From positions 28,528,217 to 28,592,216 of the forward strand of contig NC_023755.2 in assembly GCF_000499845.2 (NCBI RefSeq): a stretch of 64,000 nt of DNA. The letters run 5' to 3'. The notes under the pieces are model-generated. The model was not told the DNA's origin. It did not search any database and saw only the letters and a program-made list of their open reading frames with translations. This document shows, piece by piece, positions 1-11,302 of this stretch. This stretch comes from Phaseolus vulgaris. Its lineage: Eukaryota; Streptophyta; Magnoliopsida; Fabales; Fabaceae. The position numbers were made by a program, and so were the translations under genes. The stretch's first letter is position 1, and the number at the start of each line of letters is the position of its first letter.

Positions 1-1058
1 CAAGAAATTAACTTAGCAATTTTGTAAGCGCGATTCTATACTTAACTACTTCGAACCACCGTCTTTCGAACAATAACACTCTAACAACTTGTAACTTCAA
101 GGTAATGAACCTTAGCGTAAAATCGCTCTTCAAATAACGAACTTCAACTCAACTAATGGCTTAAGACATTGCTCACCCGATCTGCTTCATCAAAACGGGT
201 CTTTGACTTTCTCGCCACTGCTTGAACTTCTCCTGGTCGCCAAAGACTCTTGGCGATATCAGCTTCCTCTTGCCTTCTCAACTTGGCCATTGTTCCTTTA
301 TCTGGGGGTAGAGGCGCCTTTCGGATCCTTCTCTACTTCCCTGAGCTTCAGAACAAGAGACCGGGTGGCTAGGCGTTCTCTTCGAACCTACCTTAGCCAC
401 CCTCCAAACTTCTTCCACTCTTCACACCATACCTGAACTCGTTCGAGACGAGAAGGATTTTATCTTGCCTGAACTCGCTCATCGGCGAGAAGGTCTTTAA
501 CTTGTGCCTCTACATTGCCCCAGGGGTTACATCTTCTCTCCCCCATAAACACTGAGGACTTTTCACTGGCGCCTCTACATTGCCCCAGGGGTTACATCTC
601 CTCTCCCCTAGAAACACTGAGGACTTTTCACTGGTGCCTCTACATTGCCCCATGGGTTACATCTCCTCTCCCCCAGAAACACTGAGGACTTTTCACTCTT
701 TCTCACCTGCACTCGCTCGACGGCGAGGAGGTCTTTATCTCGCCTCAGGACGCGCGAGGGCGTTGAGGTCTTTTAACTGGTGCCTCCGATCGCCGAAAGA
801 CGATGAGGACTTTAACTTTTTAGAAAGCATGCAATATATCTTTAACTTGCCTTAAATCACATATAAGTGACAAGGTCTTTCTTCAAAACTTTCGGAAAAC
901 TATAAGCGTGCAATCTAAAACAACTTCAAACTTCGAAAACTCTTCTTTATTGGGTGGCCTCATTAAAAACCTTCCTTAGGGAAAAGAGTGCCCCCTTCAA
1001 ACTGTTTTAACAGAAAGATTGTGATATAACTTCGTGTTTGTCTTTACTTACAAAGTTC
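1..1058 (-). other. 3' noncoding region of element A
   Basis: This follows the pol stop of A and is the minus-strand counterpart of 24426-25430 in G and 44376-45640 in E. They share a segment reading GGGGGCACTC then a T run and 'CCCTAAGG' just after pol. It holds degenerate short repeats built around GGCGAG and a 65-bp tandem array. I see no gene. The antisense ORF carried by G and E in their 3' regions would lie to the left of the window. Confidence 0.75.
506..700 (-). repeat. 65-bp minisatellite, three copies, in the A 3' region
   Basis: Three head-to-tail units begin at 506, 571 and 636, each opening with GCCTCTACATTGCCCCA and ending with an ACTGAGGACTTTTCACT block. Units differ by a few substitutions. 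G (about 24980-25045) and E (about 45190-45260) carry a single copy of the same unit, so the expansion is private to A or its subfamily. Confidence 0.85.
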
Positions 1059-4000
1059 TCAACTGTAATATAACTTGAGGTGCGTGGCGTTCCAGGTGCG
1101 AGGAATCGCCCCTCCTTCCAATGTCTCTAAGCGGTAGGCGCCGTTCCCGAGCGCCTCGGTTATTCTGAACGGTCCCGTCCACTTGGGCGACAGCTTATTC
1201 TCCATCTCGTACTAGTGGGCCTTCTTCATCACCAGGTCGCCCTCTCTGAACTGTCTCGGCATCACCTTCGAGTTATATCTTCGTTCAATCCTTCTCTTCA
1301 CCGCCTCAGCTTTTAATCTCGCCTCTTCCCTTACCTCATCCAGTAGATCCAGGTTCAACCTTCTCTCCTCATTCGAGTCTTCCTCCACGAAGTTCTGGAA
1401 TCTCGGCGAGCTCTCCTGGATCTCCACTGGAATCATTGCGTCACAGCCATAGACCAAGCTGAACGGGGTCTCATGGGTTCCTGACTACTCGGTGGTATGG
1501 TACGCCCAGACTATACGGGGTACCTCCTCAGCCCAGCTTCCTTTGGCTTTCTCTAGCCTTCTCTTCAAACCTCTCAGCAACACCCGATTGGCTGACTCTA
1601 CTTGGCCATTTGTCTGAGGGTGCTCGATGGATGCAAACACTTGTTGAATTCCCACCCCTTCGCACAGCTTCTTCAACAGGTGACTTGCAAACTGAGTCTC
1701 ATTGTCCGACACCAGGCGCTTGGGCACACCAAACCGACACACAATGTTCTTCCACACGAAACCCTCGATCTTGTGTGCGGTGATCTGGGCCACTGGTTCT
1801 GCTTCGATCCACTTGGTGAAATACTCAATCGCCACCACCAAGTACTTCATCTGCCTGATCGCCAGCGGGAAAGGTCCCAGGATGTCGATTCCCCATGTAT
1901 GAAACGGCCAAGGGCTGTAAATCGACTTCAACTCCGCGGGAGGCGCCTTGTGCCAATCGGCGTGCTGTTGGCATTGCTTGCAGCACTGCGCATACCTCTT
2001 GCAATCTTCTCTCATCGTTGGCCAGTAGTAACCTGCACGGAGAGTCCTTGCGGCCAGAGCTCGACCCCCGACGTGGCTTCCGCATATCCCTTCATGGAGC
2101 TCTGCCATAATTCTCGTACATTTCTCGCCATGCACACATTCCAGGAGTGGGTGAGTGAACCCAAACCTGTACAACTCGCCATCAATCATTGTGAACTTGC
2201 TAGAATTCTTCTTTATCTTCCTAGCCTCCGTCGGATCTAGCGGGAGAAGGCCATCTGCCAGACACCGCTTGTACTGTGTTACCCAGGTGTCTGGCTCATG
2301 GGTCATGCAGACCTGCGCCATGTTCACCTTCTCCTCCCGACGCGCTCTTATTCTTGGCGACCTCAAGGTCTCTTGAGTCAGGGATCTGTGACTCCTCGCC
2401 GCTTTCTCCGTCGACTTGCTTATTTGAAGAACCAGGTGATCTGCTACAAATGCCCTCGGCGTCTTCAGAGTTTCTTGAATCACCGTCCTCTGCCTACCCC
2501 CCTTGCCCGAACTGGCGAGCTTGGCTAGCAAGTCAGCTCGGGCATTCTGCTCTCTGGGCACATGCACCACTTCAAAGGAGGCAAAGGAACTCTTCAATTC
2601 CTGTACATACTCCAGGTAAGCCGCCATTTGTGGATCTTTAGCCTGGAACTCGCCTGTTACTTGCCCCGTCACTAGCAGCGAGTCACTCTTAGCCATCAGC
2701 ACCCTGGCTCCCATCTCCTTAGCCAGCAAGATACCGGCGATCAACGCCTCATACTCTGCTTGATTATTGTTGGCCTTGAAGGCAAACCTCAAAGATTGTT
2801 CGATCAGCACGCCGTTGGATCCCTCCAAGATGACTCCAGCACCGCTACCCTGCTGGTTCGACGATCCATCCACTGAAAGCACCCAACGAAAGTCATCCCC
2901 CTCAACTCGTGCTGCTTCAGACGAGAGCTCGACCACAAAGTCTGCGAAGATCTGCCCCTTGATCGGGCATCGGGGCTCATACTTAATATCAAACTCCGAC
3001 AGCTCCACCGCCCACTTCACCATCCTTCCCGCAACGTCGGGCTTCTTCAAGACCTTCTGGATGGGGAGGTCGGTCATCACCAGTATCGTGAAGCTATGGA
3101 AATAGTGGCGCAACCTCCTCGCCGAAAATACCACAGCCAGCGCAGCCTTCTCCAGGGCCTGATATCTCGTTTCGGGGCCCTGCAGCAAAAATAAATAGGC
3201 TTCTGAGCCTGATCTTGGTCCTGGGCGAGCACCGCACTCACCGCCCTCTCAGTTACAGCAAAATACAACCTGAGAGGGGTTCCCACCAGCGGTTTGCACA
3301 AAACCGGCGGGCTCGCCAGATACTCCTTAAGCTTGACGAAGGCTTCCTCACACTCCTTCGTCCAGGCAAACTTGTTATTGCGCCTTAAACACTGGAAATA
3401 GGGATGGCCCTTCTCTCCGCTAGCTAACACGAAGCGAGACATGGCGGCCATCCTACCTGTGAGCTGCTGTACTTCCTTCACAGTGGCCGGGCTCCTCATT
3501 GCCAAGATGGCAGCACACTTGTCCGGGTTGGCTTCTATTCCTCTTTCAGTTAAGAGAAATCCCAGGAACTTTCCAGCCTCCACGCCAAAGATGCATTTCT
3601 CCGGATTCAGCTTCAACCTAAACTTGGGGATCGTAGTGAACAACTCCTCCAAGTCTGCGACGTGCTTGCTTTTCTCTGGCGAGGTCACGACCATGTCATC
3701 CACGTACGCTTGCACATTCCTTCCCAGCATCGGTGCAAGTACTCGATCCATCAACCTCTGGTACGTGGCCCCCGCATTCTTCAGCCCAAAAGGCATCACC
3801 TTGTAGCAGTAGCACGATCTCTCGGTCATGAAGGCAGTCTTCTCTTCATCCATGGGATGCATCTTGATCTGGTTATACCCCGAGAAGGCATCCAGGAAAC
3901 TCAACAACTTACACCCTGCAGCACTATCCACCAGGGCGTCTATGCTTGGTAAAAGATATGAGTCCTTCGGGCAAGCCTTATTCAGATCAGTGAAATCGAC

Positions 4001-4815
4001 GCACATGCGCCATTTCCCGTTGCTCTTCTTCACCAGTACGACATTGGCCAGCCAATCATGGTACTGCACCTCCCTGATATGGCCTGCAGCAAGGAGTTTC
4101 TGCGTTTCGTCCCTGATCGCCTGCCTCCTCTCCTCATTGAACTTCCTTCTCCTCTGTCGTACCGGTCTCACCTGGTTGTCCATCGCCAAACGATGGCACA
4201 AGAAGTCGGGATCGATCCCGGGCATGTACGAAGCGGACCATGCAAATGCATCCAGATGTCGTTCTATCACCTTGGCGATCTGGTCCTGGAGCTCGACCTC
4301 CAGGGATCTTCCCAGCTTGAAAATCTTTCCTCCGATCTCTCTTTCGAGCCACTGCTCGACGGGTTTTGGCCTGGTCTCTCTGGCGATCACCGCCCTGGCG
4401 ATTCCCTGCTCCCTCGCTTCCTCAGGGCGATTCCTCGCCTCTTCTTCCTCCAGACCGGCGTTCCCCTCCCCCAGCTCAGCATCCACCATCTCCACGTCTC
4501 TTCCAGCGGTCTCTTCTATTACCGTCGATCTGGGCTTCACACCAGGAGGCGGGGTGGTTGTCACGTAACTCACAGACCTTTTGTTTTTCAGGCTATTCTC
4601 AATGCACTTCTTCGCTTCTTTCTGGTCGGATTTGATGGTGATTACCACCCCCTCCATGGACGGCAACTTCACCTTCATGTGCCGGGTCGACGGTATAGCG
4701 CCTATTCTGTTGAGCGTGGGTCTTCCCAGCAGAATGTTGCATGCTGAAGGAGCGTTCACGACAAGGTATTTTATTTTTTCTATTCTCGAACCCGCCTCAT
4801 CTGTGAACGTAGTCC
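1059..4815 (-). pseudogene. pol: pol of element A (RT, RNase H, second RNase H, integrase), broken
   Basis: On the minus strand the sequence starts in the C-terminal part of the protease region (YLVVNAPSA, NILLGRPTLNR). RT follows with the AYVDDMVV catalytic motif, then gypsy RNase H, the second RNase H (VDGSSNQQGSG, AEYEALIAG) and integrase. Integrase shows the HHCC finger (HEGICGSH, CCKQC), the D,D35E residues in WGIDILG, VSDN and QVESANR, and a C-terminal KWTGPF motif. The reading frame changes near 3185, where about 10 bases present in E are missing after PIYF. In-frame TAG codons lie at 1485-1487 and 1212-1214, and the natural stop is at 1059-1061. The product would have supplied replication and integration functions, but it cannot be made intact from this copy. 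Confidence 0.92.
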
Positions 4816-5940
4816 TCAAGGAGCGTCTGGCCTTGGTCCCAGCACCTTGTCGCCCACCTTCTCGGGCGCTTTCAACCTAGCTGATATATTGGGAATGGCG
4901 ATCAGGTCCGCCAATCCCATGACAAACTTGTGCTTAGGCGGGCGATTGTACTCCCGGCGTGCCGGTTGCGGGCGTCCTTGGCCCCTGCCCTTGTTCTTCC
5001 TTGGATCATAAGGATGGCGAGTCCTCTGATCCCTTCTGGCCGCCGCTGTCTCCAGCACCCTCTGTGGCTGGATCCTGGTCTGGGCGCGTGGCCTAGCGGG
5101 AGCCACGCTTCCTCTCTTCTCAGCGACTTCACTCTCATCGGCGATGTGGGCCACCGCAAGTCGCCTAACCTCAGCAAACGTGGCAGGGTGAGCCCTGATC
5201 AATGCCTCGCAGAATGGTCCCGGCAGCACGCCCTTCTTGAATGCGTAGACCAGCATTTCTTCATCTTTGGCCGGCGATCAGACCATCTGCGCCCCAAAAC
5301 GATTCAGGTAGTCCCTGAGGGACTCTCCCTGATACTGCCTTATGTCAAACAAATCATAAGACACCCTGGGCGGTGCCTTGTTCACGATGTACTGCTCGAC
5401 GAAGATCTTCGAAAACTGTTGGAAGTTGGTTATGTGACCTGTAGGCAGGCTCACAAACCATTCCAGCGCCGTTCCCTGGAGTGTGCTCACGAACATCTTG
5501 CAGTACACGGCGTCTGATCCTCCTGACAGCATCATCTGCGTATGGAACGTGGTGAGATGAGCTTCAGGATCCTCCACGCCGGTGAAAACAGCCTTAACAG
5601 GTACCACACTTGCAGGAATAGGCGTGTCAGTAATCGCCTGAGCGAAAGGCATGGGAAAAACACGAGGCGGCGTTGACGGCGCGACCTCTTCAGCGACTGG
5701 GCGCCCTCGCTGCTCCTGAAGAGCTTGACGCAGCTCTTCAGCCACTTTGCTAAGCTCATCATTCCTGGCCCGAGAGGCGACCAGGTCCTCATGCATTCTC
5801 GCCTGTTCTATGCGCGAGGCTTCCACATTTGCCTGCAACGAACGCATGATTTCCACCATCTGCGCCATAGTCATGGCGCTGGTGCCTTCAGCGGCAACGG
5901 GCGCAACTGGACTTGAACGGTTGCTTCTCATTTTTCTCAT
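4816..5940 (-). pseudogene. gag: gag of element A, fused by deletion to pol
   Basis: I take the start as the ATG ending at 5940; a second ATG lies nine bases on. The middle carries the conserved retrotransposon gag block (FTGVEDPEAHL, EWFVSLPTGHI, YDLFDIRQYQGESL). A TGA at 5278-5280 interrupts it in frame, and gag resumes as MLVYAFKKGV. At about 4816 the sequence jumps from the KVLGPRPDA segment straight to the end of the protease domain. Compared with B and G, roughly 560 bp are missing, which removes the Cys/His motif and the VDQGSSAD protease active site, and the joint is out of frame. Confidence 0.88.
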
Positions 5941-6331
5941 GAAAACTTGGCAAATCACAGAGTGCAATGAACAACACTTCCTTCAGCGACGATCGATTCA
6001 GCGATCAATCGGTCAGAACTTCGCAAAACTTCGAAAGAAACCTCAAGAACACAGCGAACCTCCACAGAAACCTGCAACTCCACCAGAAACCACGCTTCTT
6101 CCACGAAAAACCAAACGAGCCAAAGAACTCAGATCTTCACCGAACAAATCTCGCGTAACCAGCAGAAAACTTCACTTCACCGAACAAAAACCCAAACGAA
6201 CGGTGGAAAACGCGAAATTACCGAACAAAACCTAGATGAATAGCGAACAATGGTTGCACCAGCACGCAACCACACAGAAAACTGCAAAAACATCCAAGAA
6301 CTCACGCTGTGGATGGGAACAGGTTTTACAC
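5941..6331 (-). other. 5' leader of element A
   Basis: This lies between the primer site and gag. It is rich in A/C-biased runs with repeated AGAAACC and GAACAAA words. No ORF of note and no recognisable RNA element was seen. It is presumably the packaging leader. Confidence 0.6.
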
Positions 6332-6352
6332 GGCACCACGGTGGGCGCCTGA
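6332..6352 (-). other. Primer binding site of element A
   Basis: Directly next to the LTR terminus the minus strand reads TCAGGCGCCCACCGTGG. This matches, with few changes, the site next to the B LTR (53514-53534) and the H LTR (63739-63760), and it is the GGCGCCCACCGTGG type common in Tat elements. Its position defines the LTR end and the minus orientation. Confidence 0.8.
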
Positions 6353-7167
6353 TGATCCTGCCTGTTGACCAAAACGTTGGAGCTTGCCTCGTCAAACTTG
6401 GATCGACGTGTGCGCCGTGTCAACCTCCGTCCTTCGCCGCGATCCGCCTCAAGAACCTGCAAAAGAACAGAACGGCGCCGCTGCGGCCGATCGCACTCCA
6501 ACGCCCAAGTCAGTGACTGAACCACCAAATACTAAGAGTAACACTCAAGAACTCTCAAGGAACCGTGAACCAGTTCTCTCTCAGTATACTCAAGAACTCG
6601 CAAGCGTAAAGAAGACAATCTGAACGTGCGTACCTCAGAAGTTCGTTGGGAAACCCTTATATACCTGGACACTTTCTCTCTCCTGGAAGTTACACATCTG
6701 GACACGTGGCTCGCATCCAGCTGTACACGTGCCATCATCTATTGCCTCCTTGACTTGGGCGCTACTTCTGACTCTCCTTTGGCTAAGTTACTTATGCATG
6801 ATACTACTCAGTGCATAGCTGTCCTGGAGTGCGATCTCTACTGGATTGGCGAGCTAGGGTGCCTCCGTACGCACCTTCCCTGTGGTCTCGCCGGCCGCCT
6901 TCATAATATGCACCACCTTCATCTTCGGCGATGTGCTTGCTCCGGCGATCTCTAATCACTTGGTCGCTTGAGTTTACATAAGCGACTTCATCTTTAACCC
7001 GGTGACCGCCGGTTCTGGTGTGCTGGAGATCGGAGCACGCCAACTTAATAACTGGCGACTACACGAGCCTCCCGACCTCCTTCCCCTCTGCTAACCTGGT
7101 GTCTCGTCAACACGCCTATACCGTAGCTTGATGCCACGTCATCACTTCCGACTACCAGGGCGGTACA
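6353..7167 (-). repeat. 5' LTR of element A
   Basis: On the minus strand it begins TGTACCGCCCTGG and ends GGCAGGATCA, so it has TG...CA ends and is about 815 bp long. The terminus resembles the G and E LTR ends (CAACCGGCAGGATCA), but the body is much more diverged. A TATATAAGG box lies at about 6653-6661 on the minus strand, with two CACGTG G-box cores upstream of it (6703-6708 and 6726-6731). The 'ACTTGAGCG' style R/U5 segment shared with other Tat LTRs is near 6500. Confidence 0.85.
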
Positions 7168-7877
7168 ATTTTAAATGGAATTAAGAGTTTGTTAAGATTT
7201 GATAACAAACTATATCCTTAAATATATTCTGAAAAACTGTTTTTAAGGATTAAGAATCCTGAGACAAAGTTTTGAACTAAGAGTTTTTCAAATAGTTCTG
7301 AGATTGCTTAAGAGTTGAGAGATTGATCAAGGTGCTGGAATAGGATTCTACTTGTATTGATTTCAGATATTCATCTGTAACAAGTGTAATCTTTGTAAAC
7401 TGCTGAACAATTTGTTTGTGTGTTTTGCTGAGATTGGTTGTGTGTTCTTGAGGTGTTCAAGATCAGCAATCTTAGTGTTGGCCATGGAGAGTGTGTTTCT
7501 TGAGGTTTTCAAGGTCATTCTCTTGGTTGTTGTGTAAGTGATCATGGTGTGATTACTTAGTGGATTTCCTCAGGGTTCTGAGAAGACTGGATGTAGCTCT
7601 GGGTTTGGAGTGAACCAGTATAAACAACTGTGTACAATTTCTCTATCCCTATCTCTTTAAATTCAGTTTTGTCTTTTTGAGACTGGTATAAACAACCGAT
7701 TGTTTCGCTAAAACAACCGATTGTTTTTTCAGCTTTGTGCTTTTGCTGTTTGTTTTGGAAAAACTGAATCCTTAATCAAGGTTCTTTCAAAGAATTTCCA
7801 TTCTAAGTTTAAAAGTTTTCAAAAATCCTCCTTAAACAATTCACCCCCCCTCTCGTTCAAGGCCATATATTCTAACA
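7168..7877 (+). repeat. Partial copia-type LTR, plus orientation, truncated by element A
   Basis: This matches the reverse complement of the D LTR (35261-36220): it shares the GTTTGTTAAGATTTGATAAC segment, the GGATGTAGCTCTGGGTTTG block and the paired AACAACCGATTGTTT motifs. It ends in a CA terminus (TATTCTAACA at 7868-7877). Its left part is missing where A begins, which fits insertion of A into it. It in turn interrupts the gag of G, which resumes at 7878. Confidence 0.8.
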
Positions 7878-8480
7878 GTACATGCCTTTTAGTGAATCGC
7901 TGATCAGGAGTCACCCCGCCACGTTCGCTGAAATCTGGCGACGTGTCGTGGCTCACATCGCCGCTGAGAGCGAAGTCTCCGAGAAAAGGGGAAATGTGGC
8001 CCCAGCTAAGCCACGCGCTCAGACGAGGATTCAACCGCAGAGGGTGATGGAGGCCGCGGCAGGGAAGAAGGGTTAAAAGATGCATCATCCTTATGATCCA
8101 AAGAAGAGCAAGGGGAAGGGGCCAGGGCAGCCTAGAAAGCCCAATCGCCCGCCGAGGTACGAGTTCGTGATAAGATTGGCTGACCTGATCGCCATCCCGA
8201 ACATTGCTGCCAGGCTCAAAGTGCCTGAGAAGACAACGGATAAGGTGTTGTGACCAAAACCAGACGCGTGGTGTAAGTTCCACAAGAGCTTTGGCCACTC
8301 TATCAATTCGTGTTTGGCTTTTGGATACCAACTCGCCGAGTTGGTCAAGTGTGGGTTCTTGAAGGATTACTTGCTGGAGAAGCAAGCGGGGCAATCATCA
8401 GGTTCACAACTGGAGGGCAGTGAGGGCAGCACGAAGTACCCATTCACGGCGAGATCCACACCATAGCTGGTGGATTCTCG
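7878..8480 (+). pseudogene. gag: C-terminal gag of element G, fragment
   Basis: The readable frame gives the gag tail: PFSESLIRSHPATFAE, then a basic stretch and the DLIAIPN segment. A Cys/His motif of the WCKF-H...GH....C form follows at about 8267-8312, the Tat-type nucleocapsid finger. Nonsense codons interrupt it (TAA at about 8073, TGA at about 8251), and the N-terminal part is cut off by the copia LTR. Gag would form the particle shell; this copy cannot. Confidence 0.8.
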
Positions 8481-10246
8481 GGTGGTGGGTGTACTGCATC
8501 GCAGCGAAAGAAGTATGTAAGGTCCGTGATGTCAGTGGAGGTTTTTGAGGATCACTCACCCGACGTGGACATCAAGTTCACCAAAGAAGATCTTAGGGAT
8601 GTTGTGCCTCATGACAATGACCCTATTGTAATCTCGCTTGTTACGGCGGGGAGGATGGTCCATCGGGTGCTAGTCGATCAAGGAAGCTCGGCAGATGTAA
8701 TGTTTTGCCGACTTTCAAAAAGTTACAGTTATCCCCTGACCAGGTGAGGCCATATGGGGGCTGCTTATACGGTTTTGCTGGTGATCAAGTGGAGGTCAGG
8801 GGGTACATTGAGTTAAGGACGACGTTCACAGATGGGTTGGCCTCGCGCACAGAGAAGATCAGGTACCTTGTTGTGAACGCTCCATCGGCATACAACATCC
8901 TCTTGGGAAGGCCAACACTCAACAGGACAGGAGTTGTGCCTTCAACAAGGCATATGAAGGTCAAGTTACCTTCAATGGAAGGGGTGGTCATCACCATCCG
9001 TTCTGACCAAAAGGAGGCAAAGAAGTGCTATGAAAACAGCCTCAAGAACAAGAGATCGGTATGCCATGTAACCACAATGCCGCCCCCTGGTGTGGGGCCT
9101 GAGCAGGAAAATCGGCAAGTTGTGGATACAGCGTATGGGGTGGCTGCCGAGGGTGATGTGGCAAGGGAGGATGTTGAGGCGAGGTCCGAGAACGCCGCTC
9201 GGGTGGAGGAAGAGAAAAACTGCCCGGAGGTCGCCAGGGAGTCAGGAATTGCGAGAGCGCTCATCGCCAGTGAGAAGAGGCCTCAGCTGGTCGAGGAGTG
9301 GCTTGAGAAGAAGATCGGCGGCAAAACGTTTAAGTTGGGGAAAACCTTAGATGGCGAGACACAGGACCAGATTGCCAAAGTAATAAGTAGACACCTGGAC
9401 GCGTTTGCATGGTCTGCTTCAGACATGCCGGGGATTGACCTCGACTTTTTGTGTCATCGTTTAGCGATGGATCCCCAAGTCAAGCCAATCCGCCAAAGAA
9501 GGAGAAAGTTTAACGAGGAAAAGAGACAGGCGATGAGGGACGAGACGCAGAAACTCCTCGCGGCATGCCATATCAGGGAAATTCAATACCCAGAATGGTT
9601 CGCCAACGTCGTTTTGGTTAAGAAGAGCAGTGGGAAGTGGCGGATGTGCGTTGATTTTACGAATCTAAATAAAGCCTGTCCAAAGGATTCTTATCCTTTG
9701 CCAAGTATAGATGCCCTGGTGGACAGTGCGTCAGGGTGTAAATTGCTCAGCTTTTTGGATGCCTTCTAGGGATATAACCAGATTAAGATGCATCCCATGG
9801 ATGAGGAAAAGACTGCTTTCATGACGGAAAGGTCGTGCTATTGCTACAAGGTCTGAAGAACGTGAGAGCCATGTACCAGAGGTGTTTGCGCCTATGCTTG
9901 GGCGGAACGTGCAAGCGTATGTTGACGATATGGTCATGACATCTCTGGAAAAGAGCAGGCACGATACTGATCTGGAGGAGTTGTTCGTTACAATAGCCAA
10001 GTACAAGCTGAAATTGAATCCCGAGAAGTGCATTTTTGGCGTGGAGGCAGGTAAGTTTCTGGGATTTCTCTTGACTGAGAGGGGAATCGAGGTGAATCCC
10101 GACAAGTGTGCTGCCATCCTGCGATGAGGAGTCCTGCCACTGTAAAGGAGGTGCAGCAGCTCACAGGCCGGATGGCCACCCTGTCTCGGTTCGTATCTGC
10201 TAGTGGAGAAAAAGGCCACCCGTACTTCCAATGTCTGGAAAGGAAT
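8481..10246 (+). pseudogene. pol: Protease and reverse transcriptase of element G, first part
   Basis: The protease active site appears as VDQGSSADVMF at about 8668-8708, and a frame change follows immediately, with reading resuming at 8705 (the LSPDQVRPYGG segment). RT runs from about 9480 and includes the WRMCVDF and PLPSIDAL blocks and AYVDDMVMTS at about 9915. Breaks are a TAG at 9767-9769, two short deletions around 9855-9890 compared with E, and a base loss near 10122. RT stops abruptly at 10246, where F is inserted, and resumes at 20890. Confidence 0.88.
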
Positions 10247-10269
10247 ACACCTAAACTCATGATACCACA
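10247..10269 (-). other. Extra copy of the F primer-site region outside its 3' LTR
   Basis: The 23 bases left of the left LTR match, apart from one or two differences, the primer-site segment at 18571-18594 (ACACCTAAACTCATGAT). In a normal insertion this place would hold host flank. It suggests that the left LTR was once followed by another internal region, as in an LTR-internal-LTR-internal recombinant. Confidence 0.75.
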
Positions 10270-11302
10270 TGATGTGATTCCAATAGCAAAGAAGAGAATG
10301 ATTCTTGACATTCTTAGGAATCAACTTGAGTTGGACAATAGTTAGGCACTTTTTCTTAGAATTGGATCAATGTTCTAAGTCAAGAACTCACCAAAACTAG
10401 CACCAAATCCAAACTCATATGGAAGTTCCAATTATAGTCAAATTGAACCGATTAAAATGAAAGAAGAAGCAATTGCACCGAATAGAATTAGCTAAAAACT
10501 GAAATGAACCGAACATAAAGGCTGGAAATGAATAAGAACAACAATGAACAGCAAGGAAACAAAGGAACCGAACCAAAACACCTAAGAATTGAAAACTGCC
10601 GAACAGAAATTCAAGAACAACAAGCTAAACATGAACAATTGAAAGAGAAGAAAGGAAGGAGAGGAGAAAGCTCATGAAGATGGATGTATGGTTGGATGAT
10701 CACGCCACTAGAAGGATGGAGACTCCTAGATGAGTGTGCAAGCCGCCACTTGAGGTAACCATGGAACCTTCAAGATAAGACTAGTGAAGAAGGCACAAAG
10801 CTCTCCAATGCTCTCTCAAAAATTGAGTATAGTTTCGCTAATTAAAATTCAAATCTGAAATGTACAAGGGCAACACCTATATTTATAGCCTAGAGGTGCT
10901 GAAAATCAAACTAAAAGAATTCAAAATTCCCTCCTAAAAGCTACTAGAACCGGCGCCTAAACCAAGCATGAGGAAGGTGTGACCTCTTCTCTCACTTTGT
11001 CACCTCCTTATTTACTCCTACACCTATCTACTAACGCACCCCCCCCCCCTCCTAAGACTCCTAACTAAAGACTAAAAGATGCTTTAACAATAGAGGTTTC
11101 TAATGTTTCCCTCTAAGCACCTTCAACCAAAGAAATTACAAAAAGAGTAAATAAACGTCCCCTAGCTCCTAAAGCTTTGAACATGCTTCTTGTAAGCCTT
11201 TGAGGTAGGCTTTGGCCTTCATGGGCGTCCTCCATTTGAGCCTCTAGCTCTTCTTGATCTTGGTGATTGGCATCCATGTCCACTTGAGCTTGATCTCCAT
11301 CA
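10270..11302 (-). repeat. 3' LTR of element F (left copy)
   Basis: On the plus strand it starts TGATGTGATTCC and ends GATCTCCATCA. It aligns throughout with the right LTR and, more distantly, with the solo LTR at 39310-40330, whose target duplication fixes these termini. An uninterrupted CTGAAATGTACAAGG at about 10856 shows the empty site used by the solo LTR in the right copy. A run of 11 C lies near 11039-11049. Confidence 0.9.

Larger units (their letters stand above)
1..7167 (-). mobile_element. Element A: Tat-lineage Ty3/gypsy retrotransposon, 3' end outside window
   Basis: Reading on the minus strand the order is LTR (7167-6353), primer site, leader, gag, pol, and a 3' noncoding region that runs off the window at base 1. 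The lineage call rests on pol: after the gypsy RNase H comes a second RNase H with a DGSSN start and the AEYEAL motif, which is the archaeal-type RNase H known from Tat/Ogre elements. A is inserted beside a partial copia LTR (7168-7877), so its right target flank is copia DNA. Gag-pol is broken by nonsense codons, a roughly 10-bp deletion and a large deletion that removes the protease. The 3' LTR and target duplication cannot be checked here. Confidence 0.9.

Noticed and set aside
1602..2240. Open frame of 212 residues on the plus strand over A
   Set aside because: Shadow of integrase and second RNase H on the other strand.
3828..4568. Open frame of 246 residues on the plus strand over A
   Set aside because: It is antisense to well-supported pol sequence, has no conserved motif and is not preserved in G, E or B.
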